Positions 6,642 to 16,003 of a stretch of 64,000 nt of DNA are shown piece by piece; positions within the stretch are counted from its first letter, which is position 1; each line of letters opens with the position of its first letter. Source of the DNA: Acaudatibacter sp035532115 (GTDB lineage: Bacteria; Pseudomonadota; Alphaproteobacteria; Caulobacterales; Caulobacteraceae); assembly GCA_035532115.1 (NCBI GenBank), contig DATKRO010000089.1:1-64000 (forward strand). Direction: 5' to 3'. The position numbers were made by a program, and so were the translations under genes. The notes beneath the pieces are model-generated. The model did not search any database, was not told the DNA's origin, and saw nothing but the letters and a program-made list of their open reading frames with translations.

Positions 6642-8801
6642 CGCCGCGGCGCCGCTCGCCGCGATCGTAAGCGACAGCGCCGGCAGCTCGATCGACCCGC
6701 CGGCGCTGCGGAAGCGCCGGGGCGGCAGATCGCGGGTCGGACGGCTCGCCTCGCCGCGGCCGCCCCAGGCATACTCGGCCGGCGAATATTGCACCACGTC
6801 CACGGCTCGGCCGGGGGCGAACGGCTGCGGCTTGCCGGCGCCGCGCAGCACGATCCGCACCCGCACGGCGCTGTGCGCGTCGCGGTTGATCAGCATGACG
6901 CTCCAGCGGCCGTCCGGGGCGCGCAGCGGATAGGCCACGACCATCGGCCCGCTCCGCGCATCCTTCGGGTCGATCCGGGCGCGGTAGAGCCGGTGCGGCG
7001 CGTCGGCGGGCGCGCCCCAGTCCTGCATCAGCATGCGCTCGCCATAGAACGTGGGCATCGGCCAGCGCGAGGCGCCGTCGCCGTCCGCCTCCCACAGCAT
7101 CATGTTGCCGTAGCCGGCGCAGGCGAAGTCCTGGTTGGCCGGGCGGGCGGGCGTGAAGCCGAACATGTAGGCGCCGGCGCCGCCCAGGGAGAGGAAGTGG
7201 CCGGCGATGTCGGCGTCGATGAGAGCGCTCGGGACCTTGGACATCGCGGCCCCGGAGAAGGGCGAGAAGCCATATTCGCTGATCACCCACGGGATCGACC
7301 TCGGCACGCCCGAGGCGGCGAGCTTGGCGACGATGTGGTCCAGCCGCCCGGTCTCCCGGCGCAGCATGGCGCCCGCGGGACGGCACATCCGGTCGAAGGC
7401 GTAGTGCTCGAAGGAGAAGAACTGCAGCTCGCCCAGGCCGCCGCGCGCCTTCAGCTCGGCGATGAACCTGCCGGTCCAGGACCGGCCCTCGCCGGTGTCG
7501 GGCCAGGTCCCGGTCAGGGCGCCCTGCAGGCTGGGGCCGCCGAGGCTGAGCCCCGGCGCGACCTTGCGCAGGGCCCTGGCGGTCTCGAGATAAAGGTCGG
7601 CGTAGTCCTCCGGGCGGATGAACTGGCCGTCGGGCTCCTCGCCCAGCTCGATGCGGCCGACCGGCCAGCCCCGCCTGCGCACGTAGCGCACCTCGGCGGC
7701 GGCGTCCTTGGGGGTGTCGTAGAGCACGCCTACCGGCAGCATCGCCGGCGCGCCGGCGCCGAGCCCGCTGCCGAACACCAGGTCGAGGCCGGGCTGCTCG
7801 GTGGCCCGATCCCGGTCGACGGCGCGGTGCCAGGGGTCGGTGGAGGAGACCTGGACCATGGTCTGGCGGCGCCGGCTGCGCCCGTGCCGCACGGCGTCCA
7901 CGAGCCTGCCGTCGCGCAGCACCCCCAGGGCGACCTCGCGCACCGCAAATCCCAGCCGGTCGCGGATGTCGGTCGAGCCGGGAGGCGCCGTCAGCGAGGA
8001 CGTCAGCATGAGGATGCGGACGAAGTGCGAGGCGATCGGCGCAGGCGCGAGGCGCAGCACGCCCTCGCCCGGCTTCTCCCCGACGCTTACGTCGCCGCTC
8101 GGAAAGGTCTTCCAGCCGCCGGGATAGTCGGCGACCTGCTTGCCCGGCTCGTAGCCGTCCTTGCCGGCCCAGTACTGGACCAGGAAGTGGCGCGCGAACG
8201 GCGCGCCCCAATAGATGCGCGCCGCGTCGAAGCGCGTCAGCCTTGGAAACGAGAACACGATCCACTGCGGCCGCGAGTGCGCAAGGCCGGTGAGGCGGCG
8301 ATCCAGATAGGGGTTGCTCTTCCAGAAGCTCGCCGCATCGCCGTCGTCGATGCGCGAGTAGCCGGCGTTGTTGGCGTTGTCGACCGTGTCGCCCCGCCGG
8401 GGCAGGCTGTAGCCCCAGGTGACCTTCGGGCGGTTGTCTGGGTCGTCGCTGCCGGTCCAGTAGCCCTGCCGGCGCGCCGGGTCGCTCCAGGTCCCATGGT
8501 CGGTCCAGTGCCAGACTTCGATGCCCAGTTCCGGCCGGATGCGATAGGCGATGGCCTTCAGGCCCGAGGCGCGCATCCGGGCGATGTTGAAGGCCGTCAG
8601 TCTGCGCGCGACCTCGCCCCTGCCCGTCCCGTCCAGCGCCGCCCCGAGCGCCCGGTCGGGCACGAAGCTGTTCACCGGAGCGGATGCGTCGATGATCACC
8701 GTCGCCTCGCGCCCCCGCGGCGTCGCCCCTGGCGCGGGCGCGGCGACGCCGAGGCAGGCGATCCAGACGCCGGCCAGACCCGACCGCCAATGCGACGCCA
8801 C
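6633..8801 (-). CDS. Secreted glycoside hydrolase-like protein (clan GH-A type)
   Basis: A 722-residue exported protein. GTG at 8801 is chosen as start because AGAGGGGA lies just upstream and the product then begins with a short basic segment and a hydrophobic signal sequence (SGLAGVWIACLGVAAPAPGA). The N-terminal third contains an F5/8-like stretch (FSFPRLTRFDAARIYWG, FVRILMLTSS), suggesting a carbohydrate-binding module. The middle has RIELGEEPDGQF, which resembles the acid/base Glu loop of TIM-barrel glycosidases, and IPWVISEYGFSPF, which resembles the nucleophile Glu strand. A C-terminal beta domain (WSVMLINRDAH, RVRIVLRG) follows, as in GH39/GH30/GH51-like enzymes. The substrate is unknown. 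It follows the glycosyltransferase gene by 86 bp on the same strand, so the two may act on one surface polysaccharide. Confidence 0.7.
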   Translation of the reverse strand: MASHWRSGLAGVWIACLGVAAPAPGATPRGREATVIIDASAPVNSFVPDRALGAALDGTGRGEVARRLTAFNIARMRASGLKAIAYRIRPELGIEVWHWTDHGTWSDPARRQGYWTGSDDPDNRPKVTWGYSLPRRGDTVDNANNAGYSRIDDGDAASFWKSNPYLDRRLTGLAHSRPQWIVFSFPRLTRFDAARIYWGAPFARHFLVQYWAGKDGYEPGKQVADYPGGWKTFPSGDVSVGEKPGEGVLRLAPAPIASHFVRILMLTSSLTAPPGSTDIRDRLGFAVREVALGVLRDGRLVDAVRHGRSRRRQTMVQVSSTDPWHRAVDRDRATEQPGLDLVFGSGLGAGAPAMLPVGVLYDTPKDAAAEVRYVRRRGWPVGRIELGEEPDGQFIRPEDYADLYLETARALRKVAPGLSLGGPSLQGALTGTWPDTGEGRSWTGRFIAELKARGGLGELQFFSFEHYAFDRMCRPAGAMLRRETGRLDHIVAKLAASGVPRSIPWVISEYGFSPFSGAAMSKVPSALIDADIAGHFLSLGGAGAYMFGFTPARPANQDFACAGYGNMMLWEADGDGASRWPMPTFYGERMLMQDWGAPADAPHRLYRARIDPKDARSGPMVVAYPLRAPDGRWSVMLINRDAHSAVRVRIVLRGAGKPQPFAPGRAVDVVQYSPAEYAWGGRGEASRPTRDLPPRRFRSAGGSIELPALSLTIAASGAAALP

Positions 8802-8887
8802 GCGTTCCCCTCTCTGGTTGCGCGAGCGTCTAGCACTTCCTCGCCGATCGCCAAGCGCTCGGGCGGGCGTTCGGGCGGGCGCCGCGC

Positions 8888-9877
8888 TCAACTTCCCGCC
8901 GACGCGCCCAACAGTCCGGCCGCCTCCAGCGAAGCCGCGCCGTCGTAGCGGCGCGTCTGCGCCGCGATCAGGCTCTCGCGTCCGAGGGTCTCGGTGGCCG
9001 CCTTCAGGAAGGCGTACTCCATCGAGCCGTTGTAGTATTGGCGCCGCGCGAGCGCCTGTTCGATCTTGTCGTCCAGGTCCGGATAGAACTTGAAATGGGC
9101 GAGCGCCGCCGTGAAGTGGGGGCGCGGCGCGACGCTGAGTTCGTGATCGTTGTGGCGCACGACGCCGCAGCCATGCTTCAGCAGCGGCGCCTTCCACGAC
9201 TTGGCCGGCGCGATCGGGTGGTCGCCATAGATGCCCGCGACGAGATCCGGGCGCGCCTTGGCGAGCATCGCGAGCAGCCGCAGGCGCACGCCGCCGCCCA
9301 GCGTTCGGTCGGGCGCGATCGTATCGTTCCAGCGGTAGTAGGGGCCGGCGTCGAAGAAGGGGTTGCCGGCGAACGGGTCGAGATCGCGCCCATAGCGCCG
9401 GTGCCCGAGCGTCTCGCCGTAGAAGTCGACCATGGGCGCGGTCAGATAGGGTTGGCCGGCGCGCTCCAGCCGCTCGATGAGCTGTGGCAGGTCGGCGACG
9501 CCGCTCGGCAGCACCAGGAACTCGTCGGCGTCCACCGTCAGCACCCAGCGGCCGGCGAGCAGCTCTTCGGGCATCCGCATCTTCACCGCCGTTCCCAGCC
9601 GCAGCGGTTCGCCCGAGGGCTCCCGACCGACGATCTCCCCGAATTGCCGCTGCGAGCGCAGCACCGCGCAGTCCGGCTGGCGCATCAGGAACGCCAGCGC
9701 CTGCGCGTCGGAACTGTCGTCGTAGACGAGGAAGCCATCCACGCCCAGGCGCCGGTAATGGGCAAAGAAGTGCGGCAGGAAATAGTGCTCGTCGCGCTGC
9801 ACGCAGAACACCACCGGTCCGCGCGGCCACCTCGCCGCCTGCTTCAGCAACTGCAGCTCGATCTCGCCCGCGCCCAT
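8888..9877 (-). CDS. Glycosyltransferase family 2-like protein
   Basis: A 329-residue cytoplasmic protein matching the Glyco_tranf_2_4 (GT2-like) pattern. VVFCVQRDEHYFLPHFFAHYRRLGVDGFLVYDDSS forms the first nucleotide-binding strand-loop, VLTVDADEFLVLP carries the DxD metal/nucleotide-sugar motif, and a conserved LKHGCGVVRHNDHEL segment follows. No membrane segment is seen. The start ATG at 9877 is supported by GAGGAG three to eight nt upstream; a longer frame to 10006 lacks such support. Donor and acceptor sugars are unknown. It precedes the glycosidase-like gene on the same strand and is divergent from gap. Confidence 0.82.
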   Translation of the reverse strand: MGAGEIELQLLKQAARWPRGPVVFCVQRDEHYFLPHFFAHYRRLGVDGFLVYDDSSDAQALAFLMRQPDCAVLRSQRQFGEIVGREPSGEPLRLGTAVKMRMPEELLAGRWVLTVDADEFLVLPSGVADLPQLIERLERAGQPYLTAPMVDFYGETLGHRRYGRDLDPFAGNPFFDAGPYYRWNDTIAPDRTLGGGVRLRLLAMLAKARPDLVAGIYGDHPIAPAKSWKAPLLKHGCGVVRHNDHELSVAPRPHFTAALAHFKFYPDLDDKIEQALARRQYYNGSMEYAFLKAATETLGRESLIAAQTRRYDGAASLEAAGLLGASAGS

Positions 9878-10045
9878 GTCTCCTCGCCGGCGCGGAACCT
9901 CGACGGCCTCAGCCAGGCCGTCAAGACCGCCGGGTAGCTGCAGCACGGGGCGGGGAACCGGCGCGCGCCGGCGAGACTTGACTTCGCGCGGAGCGGCCCG
10001 CAACACCCGCCGTCGCCATCGTCACGCCAGGGGAGCCTTCTCTTC

Positions 10046-11056
10046 ATGCCCGTCCGCGTCGCCATCAACGGCTTCGGCCGGATCGGCCGCTTGGTGCTGC
10101 GTTCGATCGTCGAGCATGCGCGGCGGGACATCGAGGTGGTGTCGATCAACGATCTGGGGGCGGTCGAGACCAACGCGCACCTGCTGCGCTACGATTCGGT
10201 GCACGGCCGCTTTCCGGGGCTGGTCTCGGTGGAGGGCGACGCCATCGACGTCGGCCTCGGCAAGATCAAGGTGACCGCGGTGCGCGATCCTGGCGAACTG
10301 CCGCACCGGGAGCTGGGCGTCGACGTCGCGCTGGAGTGCACCGGGCTCTTCACCACCCGCGACAAGGCCAAGCCACATCTGGCGGCCGGCGCCAGGCGGG
10401 TGCTGGTGGGCGCGCCCTGCGACGGCGCCGACAAGACCATCGTCTTCGGCGTCAACCAGCAGACCCTGGGCGCTGGCGACCTGGTCGTCTCCAACGGCTC
10501 CTGCACCACCAACTGTCTCGCGCCGATCGCCAAGGTGCTGCTGGACAGCGTCGGCATCGAGCGCGGCTTCATGACCACGGTGCACGCCTACACCAACGAC
10601 CAGCCGACTCAGGACGGCCTGCACCACGATCTCTACCGCGGCCGCGCCGCCGCGCTCTCGATGATCCCCACCTCCACCGGCGCGGCCAAGGCGATCGGCC
10701 TCGTCATCCCCGAACTCGCCGGCAAGCTCGACGGCGCCGCCATCCGCGTGCCGACGCCCAACGTCTCGGTGGTCGACCTCAACGTCATCCCGGCGCGCCA
10801 GACGACCAGGGACGAGATCAACGAAGCCCTGACGGCGGCCTCCAACGCCGGGCCGCTGCGCGGCGTGCTGGCGGTGACCCGCGATCTGCTGGTCTCGGTG
10901 GACCTGAACCACATCGCCGCCTCCTCGACGGCGGCCCTGCCCCAGACCCAGGTGGTCGAGGGCCGCCTCGTCCGGGTGCTCTCGTGGTACGACAACGAGT
11001 GGGGCTTTTCGACCCGCATGGCCGACGTCGCCGTCGAGATGGGCAAGCTGGCCTAG
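10046..11056 (+). CDS. gap: Type I glyceraldehyde-3-phosphate dehydrogenase
   Basis: Oxidises and phosphorylates glyceraldehyde 3-phosphate to 1,3-bisphosphoglycerate with NAD. The 336 residues start with the Rossmann motif INGFGRIGR, the catalytic cysteine is in SNGSCTTNCLAP (Cys153), and the C-terminal WYDNEWGFSTRM segment is intact. AGGGGAG lies about 10 nt before the ATG. It is the first gene of a gap-pgk-fba-thiE run with gaps of 13, 25 and 81 bp, so the glycolytic enzymes are likely cotranscribed. A TTGACT element at 9976-9981 in the 168-bp divergent region may be part of its promoter. Confidence 0.97.
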   Translation: MPVRVAINGFGRIGRLVLRSIVEHARRDIEVVSINDLGAVETNAHLLRYDSVHGRFPGLVSVEGDAIDVGLGKIKVTAVRDPGELPHRELGVDVALECTGLFTTRDKAKPHLAAGARRVLVGAPCDGADKTIVFGVNQQTLGAGDLVVSNGSCTTNCLAPIAKVLLDSVGIERGFMTTVHAYTNDQPTQDGLHHDLYRGRAAALSMIPTSTGAAKAIGLVIPELAGKLDGAAIRVPTPNVSVVDLNVIPARQTTRDEINEALTAASNAGPLRGVLAVTRDLLVSVDLNHIAASSTAALPQTQVVEGRLVRVLSWYDNEWGFSTRMADVAVEMGKLA

Positions 11057-11069
11057 TGGCGCCCGTGCG

Positions 11070-12260
11070 ATGAGTCTGAGGAGCCTCGACGGCGTCGACG
11101 TGGCGGGCAAGCGGGTGCTGGTGCGGGTGGATTTCAACGTGCCGATGCACGACGGCGAACTCGGGGACGACACGCGCCTGAAAGCCGCCCTGCCAACGAT
11201 CCGCCGCCTCCAGCAAGGCGGCGCCAGGACCATACTGCTTTCCCACTTCGATCGGCCCAAGGGCCGGCGCATCGCCTCCCTCAGCCTTAGGCCGGTCGCG
11301 GCGGCGCTGTCCCGGCTGCTGGACTGCGACGTCGCCTTCGCCGAGGACTGCGTCGGCGAGCCGGCGCGCCGGGCGGTGCAGGCGCTTGCGCCCGGCGCGG
11401 TGCTGCTGCTGGAGAATCTGCGCTTCCACGCCGGCGAGGAAGCCAACGATGCGGAATTCGCCCGCGCGCTTGCCGGGAACGGCGATCTCTATGTCGACGA
11501 CGCCTTCTCGGCCGCGCACCGCGCCCACGCCTCCACCGAGGCCCTGGCGCACCTGCTGCCCGCCTATGCCGGCGAGGCGATGCGGCGCGAGCTGGAGGCG
11601 CTGGATCGGGCGCTGGGATCACCGCGGCGCCCGGTGCTCGGCATCGTCGGCGGCTCGAAGGTCTCGACCAAGCTCGACCTCCTGCACAATCTGATCCGCA
11701 AGCTCGACCGGCTCTGCATCGGCGGCGGCATGGCCAACACCTTCCTGGCGGCGCAGGGCTGGAGCGTGGGCGCCTCGCTGGTGGAGCACGATCTGGAGGC
11801 CGAGGCGCGCGGCGTGATGGCGTTCGCGGAAAAGCGCGGCTGCGGCCTGCTGCTGCCCATCGACGTGGTCGCGGCGCAGAACGCCGAGCCGGGCGGCGCC
11901 GCCCACGCCCGCAATCTCGGGGAACTGAAGGCCGACGAGCGGATTTTGGATGTCGGCCCAGCTACGGTCGACAAGCTTTGCGGCGCGATGGACGAGGCGG
12001 CGACGTTGATCTGGAACGGACCCGTCGGCGTCTTCGAAACCCCGCCGTTCGACCGCGGCACCCTCGCCATCGCGCGCCAGGCCGCGGCGCTCGCCAAGGC
12101 CGGCAAGCTGGTGGCCATCGCCGGCGGCGGTGATACGGTGGCGGCGTTGAACGCGGCGGGGGTGGCGGGCGACTTCACCTTCGTCTCGACCGCCGGCGGC
12201 GCGTTTCTTGAATGGATCGAGGGCAAGCGCCTGCCGGGCCTCGAGGCGCTGAACGCCTGA
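11070..12260 (+). CDS. pgk: Phosphoglycerate kinase
   Basis: Transfers the acyl phosphate of 1,3-bisphosphoglycerate to ADP. The 396-residue product has the N-terminal signature GKRVLVRVDFNVP, the substrate-binding arginines (DDTRLKAALPTI; HFDRPKG), the hinge GGSKVSTKL, LIWNGPVGVFE and the nucleotide loop GGGDTVAAL. It sits 13 bp after gap and uses the same strand, as in many alphaproteobacteria. Nothing unusual in length or motifs. Confidence 0.97.
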   Translation: MSLRSLDGVDVAGKRVLVRVDFNVPMHDGELGDDTRLKAALPTIRRLQQGGARTILLSHFDRPKGRRIASLSLRPVAAALSRLLDCDVAFAEDCVGEPARRAVQALAPGAVLLLENLRFHAGEEANDAEFARALAGNGDLYVDDAFSAAHRAHASTEALAHLLPAYAGEAMRRELEALDRALGSPRRPVLGIVGGSKVSTKLDLLHNLIRKLDRLCIGGGMANTFLAAQGWSVGASLVEHDLEAEARGVMAFAEKRGCGLLLPIDVVAAQNAEPGGAAHARNLGELKADERILDVGPATVDKLCGAMDEAATLIWNGPVGVFETPPFDRGTLAIARQAAALAKAGKLVAIAGGGDTVAALNAAGVAGDFTFVSTAGGAFLEWIEGKRLPGLEALNA

Positions 12261-12285
12261 GATCGCGACCACGAGGAACGAAACC

Positions 12286-13314
12286 ATGGACCTGGCCAAC
12301 CTGAACGCCGTCGCCGAGAAGCTGGTGGCGCCCGGCAAGGGCCTGCTGGCCGCCGACGAATCCACAGGCACCATCAAGAAGCGCTTCGATTCCATCGGCC
12401 TCCAGTCGACGCCGGAGACCCGCCGCGACTATCGCGAGATGCTGCTGGGCGCCGACGAGGCGATGCAAAATTACGTCTCCGGCGTCATCCTCTTCGAGGA
12501 GACGCTGCATCAGCACGCCGCGGACGCGACCGCGACGCCCTTGGTGGCGCTGATCGAGCGCGCCGGCGCCGTGCCAGGCATCAAGGTCGACAAGGGCACG
12601 ACGCCGCTGGCCGGATTTCCCGGCGAGACCATCACCCAGGGCCTCGACGGGCTCGGCGAGCGGCTGGACAGCCACCGCGCGCAAGGCGCCTGGTTCGCCA
12701 AATGGCGCGCGGTCATCGACATCGCCGCAGGCGTCCCGACCTGGGCGGCGATCAAGGCCAACGCCCATGCGCTGGCGCGCTACGCGGCTCTGTGCCAGGC
12801 CCACGGCCTCGCGCCCATCGTCGAGCCCGAGGTGCTGATGGACGGCGACCATGGCATCGAGGCGTGCGAGGCGGTGACGCGGCTGACGCTGAAGACCGTC
12901 TTCCAGGAGCTGTTCGAGCAGCGCGTGGCGCTGGAAGGCATGGTGCTGAAGCCCAACATGGTGGTTGCGGGCGCAAAGCACGGCCGGCAGGTCGCTGTGG
13001 AGGAGGTCGCCCGGCGCACCCTCGCGGTGCTGAAGGACTGCGTGCCCTGCTCGGTGCCGGGCATCGCCTTCCTCTCCGGCGGCCAGAGCGCCGAAGAGGC
13101 GACGGCGCACCTCGACGCCATGAACCGCATGGGGCCGCTGCCCTGGAAGCTCACCTTCTCCTACGGCCGCGCCCTGCAGCATGCGCCCCTGACGGTCTGG
13201 GCTGGCCGCCGCGAGAACGTCGCCGCCGCCCAGCGCGCCTTCGCCCACCGCGCCCGCATGAACAGCCTCGCCAGCCTCGGCAGATGGGAGGGCGCGCTCG
13301 AGCAGGCGGCCTGA
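12286..13314 (+). CDS. fba: Class I fructose-bisphosphate aldolase
   Basis: Cleaves or forms fructose 1,6-bisphosphate through a Schiff base. The sequence is of the class I (animal/plant-like) type, shown by GKGLLAADESTGTIKKRF near the N-terminus, VKVDKGTTPL-like GIKVDKGTTPLAG, EPEVLMDGDHGI and the Schiff-base lysine in GMVLKPNMV (Lys222). The length, 342 residues, fits. It lies 25 bp after pgk. A class I enzyme in a bacterium is less common than class II but is typical for Caulobacterales-type genomes. Confidence 0.95.
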   Translation: MDLANLNAVAEKLVAPGKGLLAADESTGTIKKRFDSIGLQSTPETRRDYREMLLGADEAMQNYVSGVILFEETLHQHAADATATPLVALIERAGAVPGIKVDKGTTPLAGFPGETITQGLDGLGERLDSHRAQGAWFAKWRAVIDIAAGVPTWAAIKANAHALARYAALCQAHGLAPIVEPEVLMDGDHGIEACEAVTRLTLKTVFQELFEQRVALEGMVLKPNMVVAGAKHGRQVAVEEVARRTLAVLKDCVPCSVPGIAFLSGGQSAEEATAHLDAMNRMGPLPWKLTFSYGRALQHAPLTVWAGRRENVAAAQRAFAHRARMNSLASLGRWEGALEQAA

Positions 13315-13395
13315 ACCGGCCGCCTCGCGCCTTTCGACCCGCGGCCGGCCGCCCTCTTGCCAAGACGCCGGGCGAGGTCATGCTCGCGCCCTGCC

Positions 13396-14067
13396 ATGAC
13401 CGCGCCCGCCTGCCGCCTCTATCTGGTCACCCCGCCGGCGATCGCCGACCTCGCCGCCTTCGGCAGGGCGCTGGGCCAGGCGCTCGAAGCCGGCGACGTC
13501 GGCGCCCTGCAGATCCGGCTCAAGCAGGCGCCCCAGGCGGAGCTGGAGGCCGTGGTGCGGATGCTGCGGCCGATGACGGCGTCCAGGGACATTCCGCTCA
13601 TCCTCAACGATCGCCCCGATCTGGCCGCCGCGTTTGGCTGCGACGGGGTCCACGTCGGCCAGGACGACGCCTCCTGCGCCCAGGCGCGCCGGCTCGTCGG
13701 CCATCACCGCATCGTCGGCGTCACCTGCCATGCGAGCCGGCACCTGGCGATGGAGGCCGCCGAGGCGGGGGCGGACTACGTGGCCTTCGGCGCCTTCTTC
13801 GCCACCCAAACCAAGCAGGCGAAAACCAGGGCCGATCCCGAACTGCTGGAGATCTGGCAGGAGACCATGCTGACCCCCTGCGTCGCCATCGGCGGGATCA
13901 CGCCCACGAGTTGCCGCGCTCTGGTGACGGCGGGGGCGGATTTCGTCGCGGTCTCGTCCGGCGTCTGGTCCCACCCCGACGGCCCGGCGGTCGCTGTCGC
14001 CCACTTCAACGCCGAGATCGCCGCCGGGCTCGCCCAGCGTCCGCTCCGCGCCCTCGCGGCGGGCTAG
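13396..14067 (+). CDS. thiE: Thiamine phosphate synthase
   Basis: Joins the hydroxymethylpyrimidine and thiazole phosphates to thiamine phosphate. The 223-residue TIM-barrel protein has LYLVTPP, QIRLKQA, PLILNDRPDLAAAFGCDGVHVGQDD, VGVTCH, GADYVAFGAFFATQTK, PCVAIGGITP and ADFVAVSSGVW, all in the family order. ATG at 13396 gives the usual N-terminus. It follows fba by 81 bp and has no TPP riboswitch in front, so its expression is probably tied to the glycolytic run. Its TAG stop overlaps a CTAGCTAGCTAG palindrome that also holds the stop of the convergent LysR gene. Confidence 0.92.
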   Translation: MTAPACRLYLVTPPAIADLAAFGRALGQALEAGDVGALQIRLKQAPQAELEAVVRMLRPMTASRDIPLILNDRPDLAAAFGCDGVHVGQDDASCAQARRLVGHHRIVGVTCHASRHLAMEAAEAGADYVAFGAFFATQTKQAKTRADPELLEIWQETMLTPCVAIGGITPTSCRALVTAGADFVAVSSGVWSHPDGPAVAVAHFNAEIAAGLAQRPLRALAAG

Positions 14068-14071
14068 CTAG

Positions 14072-14971
14072 CTAGGCCGCCGCGAGCAGCCCGGCGCGGT
14101 CGCACTCGGCGAGCACCCACTCGCAAAAGCGGCGGATGGCGTCGATGCGCGGGTTCTCGTCGCGCCAGACCAGATAGCAGGAGTAGGGATCTCTGATCCG
14201 CGTCGCCGACATGCGCACCAGCCGGCCAGCCCTGAGCGCCTCCTGGGCATGCAGCCGCCTGACCAGGGCCACACCGATGCCGGCGGCGGCGGCCTCGACG
14301 GTGAGGCTCGAGTCCTGGAACGAGGGCCCGCGCAGGCGCCGGGGCGCGCTCACCCCGGCGGCGGCGAACCAGGCCGGCCACAGGTCGACGTCCTCGAGGA
14401 TCAGCGGCAGATGGGCGATGTCGGCGTCGCCGGTGGGGCGGCGCACCTCCAGGAACTCGGGGCTGCAGACCGGAAAGACGTATTCCTCGAACAGGAGTTC
14501 GCAACGCAGCCCCGGCCAGCGGCCCTCGCCGACCCGCAGCGCCACGTCGACGCCGTCGCTGTCGAGGTCGGCGAGATCGCGGCTGGTGCGCACCTCCAGG
14601 GCGACATCGGGCAGGGCGTCGCGCAGCCGCTTCAGCCGCGGGCTCAGCCACAGCATGGCTACGCTGGGAAGCGTGGAGACCACCAGCGGACGGCCGCTCA
14701 CGTCGGCCTCGAGATCGTCGGCGGCGCGCTCGACGATGCGCGCGGCGTCCCGGTAGGCGCCGCCGAGCGCGATGGCGGCGGCCGTTGGCGCCATCTCGTT
14801 GTCCTTGCGCCAGAACAGCCTTTGCGCATAGCCGATCTCCAGGCGCCGGATCGCCTGGCTGACGGCGCTGTGCGTCACCCCCAGCTCCTGGCCGGCGGCG
14901 CTGTAGCTGCGAAGACGGCAGGCGGCCTCGAGCACGCGCAGGGCGCTGAACGGCGGAACCGGTTTCGGCAT
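14072..14971 (-). CDS. LysR-family transcriptional regulator (GcvA-like)
   Basis: DNA-binding regulator with an N-terminal winged helix-turn-helix (FSALRVLEAACRLRSYSAAGQELGVTHSAVSQAIRRLE, here residues ~7-43) and a type 2 periplasmic-binding-like effector domain (from ~90). The pattern ...ALRVFEAA...S...AA.EL..T..AVS.QIR.LE and VCSPEF are those of the GcvA subgroup, which often controls amino-acid or beta-lactamase genes; the target is unknown. ATG at 14971 gives 299 residues; an in-frame ATG at 15007 would add 12. It is transcribed away from the IMPase operon and may autoregulate from the 234-bp divergent region. Confidence 0.9.
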   Translation of the reverse strand: MPKPVPPFSALRVLEAACRLRSYSAAGQELGVTHSAVSQAIRRLEIGYAQRLFWRKDNEMAPTAAAIALGGAYRDAARIVERAADDLEADVSGRPLVVSTLPSVAMLWLSPRLKRLRDALPDVALEVRTSRDLADLDSDGVDVALRVGEGRWPGLRCELLFEEYVFPVCSPEFLEVRRPTGDADIAHLPLILEDVDLWPAWFAAAGVSAPRRLRGPSFQDSSLTVEAAAAGIGVALVRRLHAQEALRAGRLVRMSATRIRDPYSCYLVWRDENPRIDAIRRFCEWVLAECDRAGLLAAA

Positions 14972-15205
14972 TCTCAAGGCGTGTGTTCCTGACCTTCGAT
15001 CCGACATTTCTTCGCGACGCCGTGACCGGGCCGATCCTAGCCGAGGCGTCGGGCCAGCCCAGTTACAACGTAGTAAGCCGCCGCGCGCGGGGCGTGGGAT
15101 CGAGATTGGCGAGCTGCAACGCCTGACCGTGTCAGCAGCAACGCAGTCGCGCCGCCGCGGCTGCGCCTTGCCTTGCCGCGGCGCCGTCGCTAGAGCCCGC
15201 CCCAG

Positions 15206-16003
15206 GTGACTACGCCCTCCGCCCTCCTGAAAGTGATGATCGACGCCGCGCGCAAGGCCGCACGCGGGCTGGCGCGCGATTTCGGCGAGGTCACCGAGTT
15301 GCAGGTCTCGAGGAAGGGCGCGGCCGATTTCGTCAGCGCCGCCGATCTGAAGGCCGAGCAGACCCTGTTCGAGGAACTCACCCGGGTCAGGCCGGGCTAC
15401 GGCTTCCTCGGCGAGGAGCGCGGCGAGATCGCCGGCACGGACAAGACGCATCGCTGGATCGTCGACCCGCTGGATGGCACCACCAACTTCCTCCACGCCA
15501 TCCCGCACTTCGCCATCAACATCGCCCTCGAGCGCGACGCGCGCATCGTCGCCGCGGTCACCTACAATCCCGCCACCCACGACCTCTTCTGGTCCGAGCG
15601 CGGCCGCGGCGCCTATCTCAACGCCAGGCGACTGCGCGTCTCGGCCCGCACGCGGCTGGACGAGGCGGTGCTCGCCACCGGCATCCCGTTCCTCGGCCAT
15701 GGCCAGCACGCCCGCTTCCTGAAGGAGCTGCATCAGCTCGCCCAGCGCGTCGCCGGCGTCCGCCGCTTCGGCGCCGCCGCGCTCGATCTGGCCTGGCTCG
15801 CCGCCGGCCGCTACGACGGCTACTGGGAGCGCGATCTTTCCGCCTGGGATTTGGCCGCCGGGACCTTGCTGGTGAGCGAAGCTGGCGGCATGGTGACCGA
15901 CGCCGATGGCGGCGAAGCCATCCTCGCCGGGGGTACGGTTTGCGCGGCCAATCCCGCCCTGCATCCACTGATCCTGGAGCGCCTGAGGGCCTCCGGCGCC
16001 TGA
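15206..16003 (+). CDS. suhB: Inositol monophosphatase family protein
   Basis: Mg-dependent phosphatase of the FIG superfamily, probably hydrolysing inositol or related sugar phosphates. The 265-residue product has the metal-binding GEE (70-71 Glu pair), the signature WIVDPLDGTTNFLH (Asp87, Asp90) and the C-terminal ERDLSAWDLAAGTLLVSEAGG. The start is GTG at 15206 with CCCAGG shortly upstream. It heads a set of three same-strand genes with overlapping or nearly touching ends. SuhB-like proteins can also act in ribosomal RNA antitermination; that cannot be judged here. Confidence 0.92.
   Translation: MTTPSALLKVMIDAARKAARGLARDFGEVTELQVSRKGAADFVSAADLKAEQTLFEELTRVRPGYGFLGEERGEIAGTDKTHRWIVDPLDGTTNFLHAIPHFAINIALERDARIVAAVTYNPATHDLFWSERGRGAYLNARRLRVSARTRLDEAVLATGIPFLGHGQHARFLKELHQLAQRVAGVRRFGAAALDLAWLAAGRYDGYWERDLSAWDLAAGTLLVSEAGGMVTDADGGEAILAGGTVCAANPALHPLILERLRASGA

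Noticed and set aside
8888..9830. N-terminal extension of the glycosidase-like gene (1065-residue minus-strand frame)
   Set aside because: The extension is an out-of-frame reading of the glycosyltransferase gene; a ribosome binding site and signal peptide place the start at 8801.
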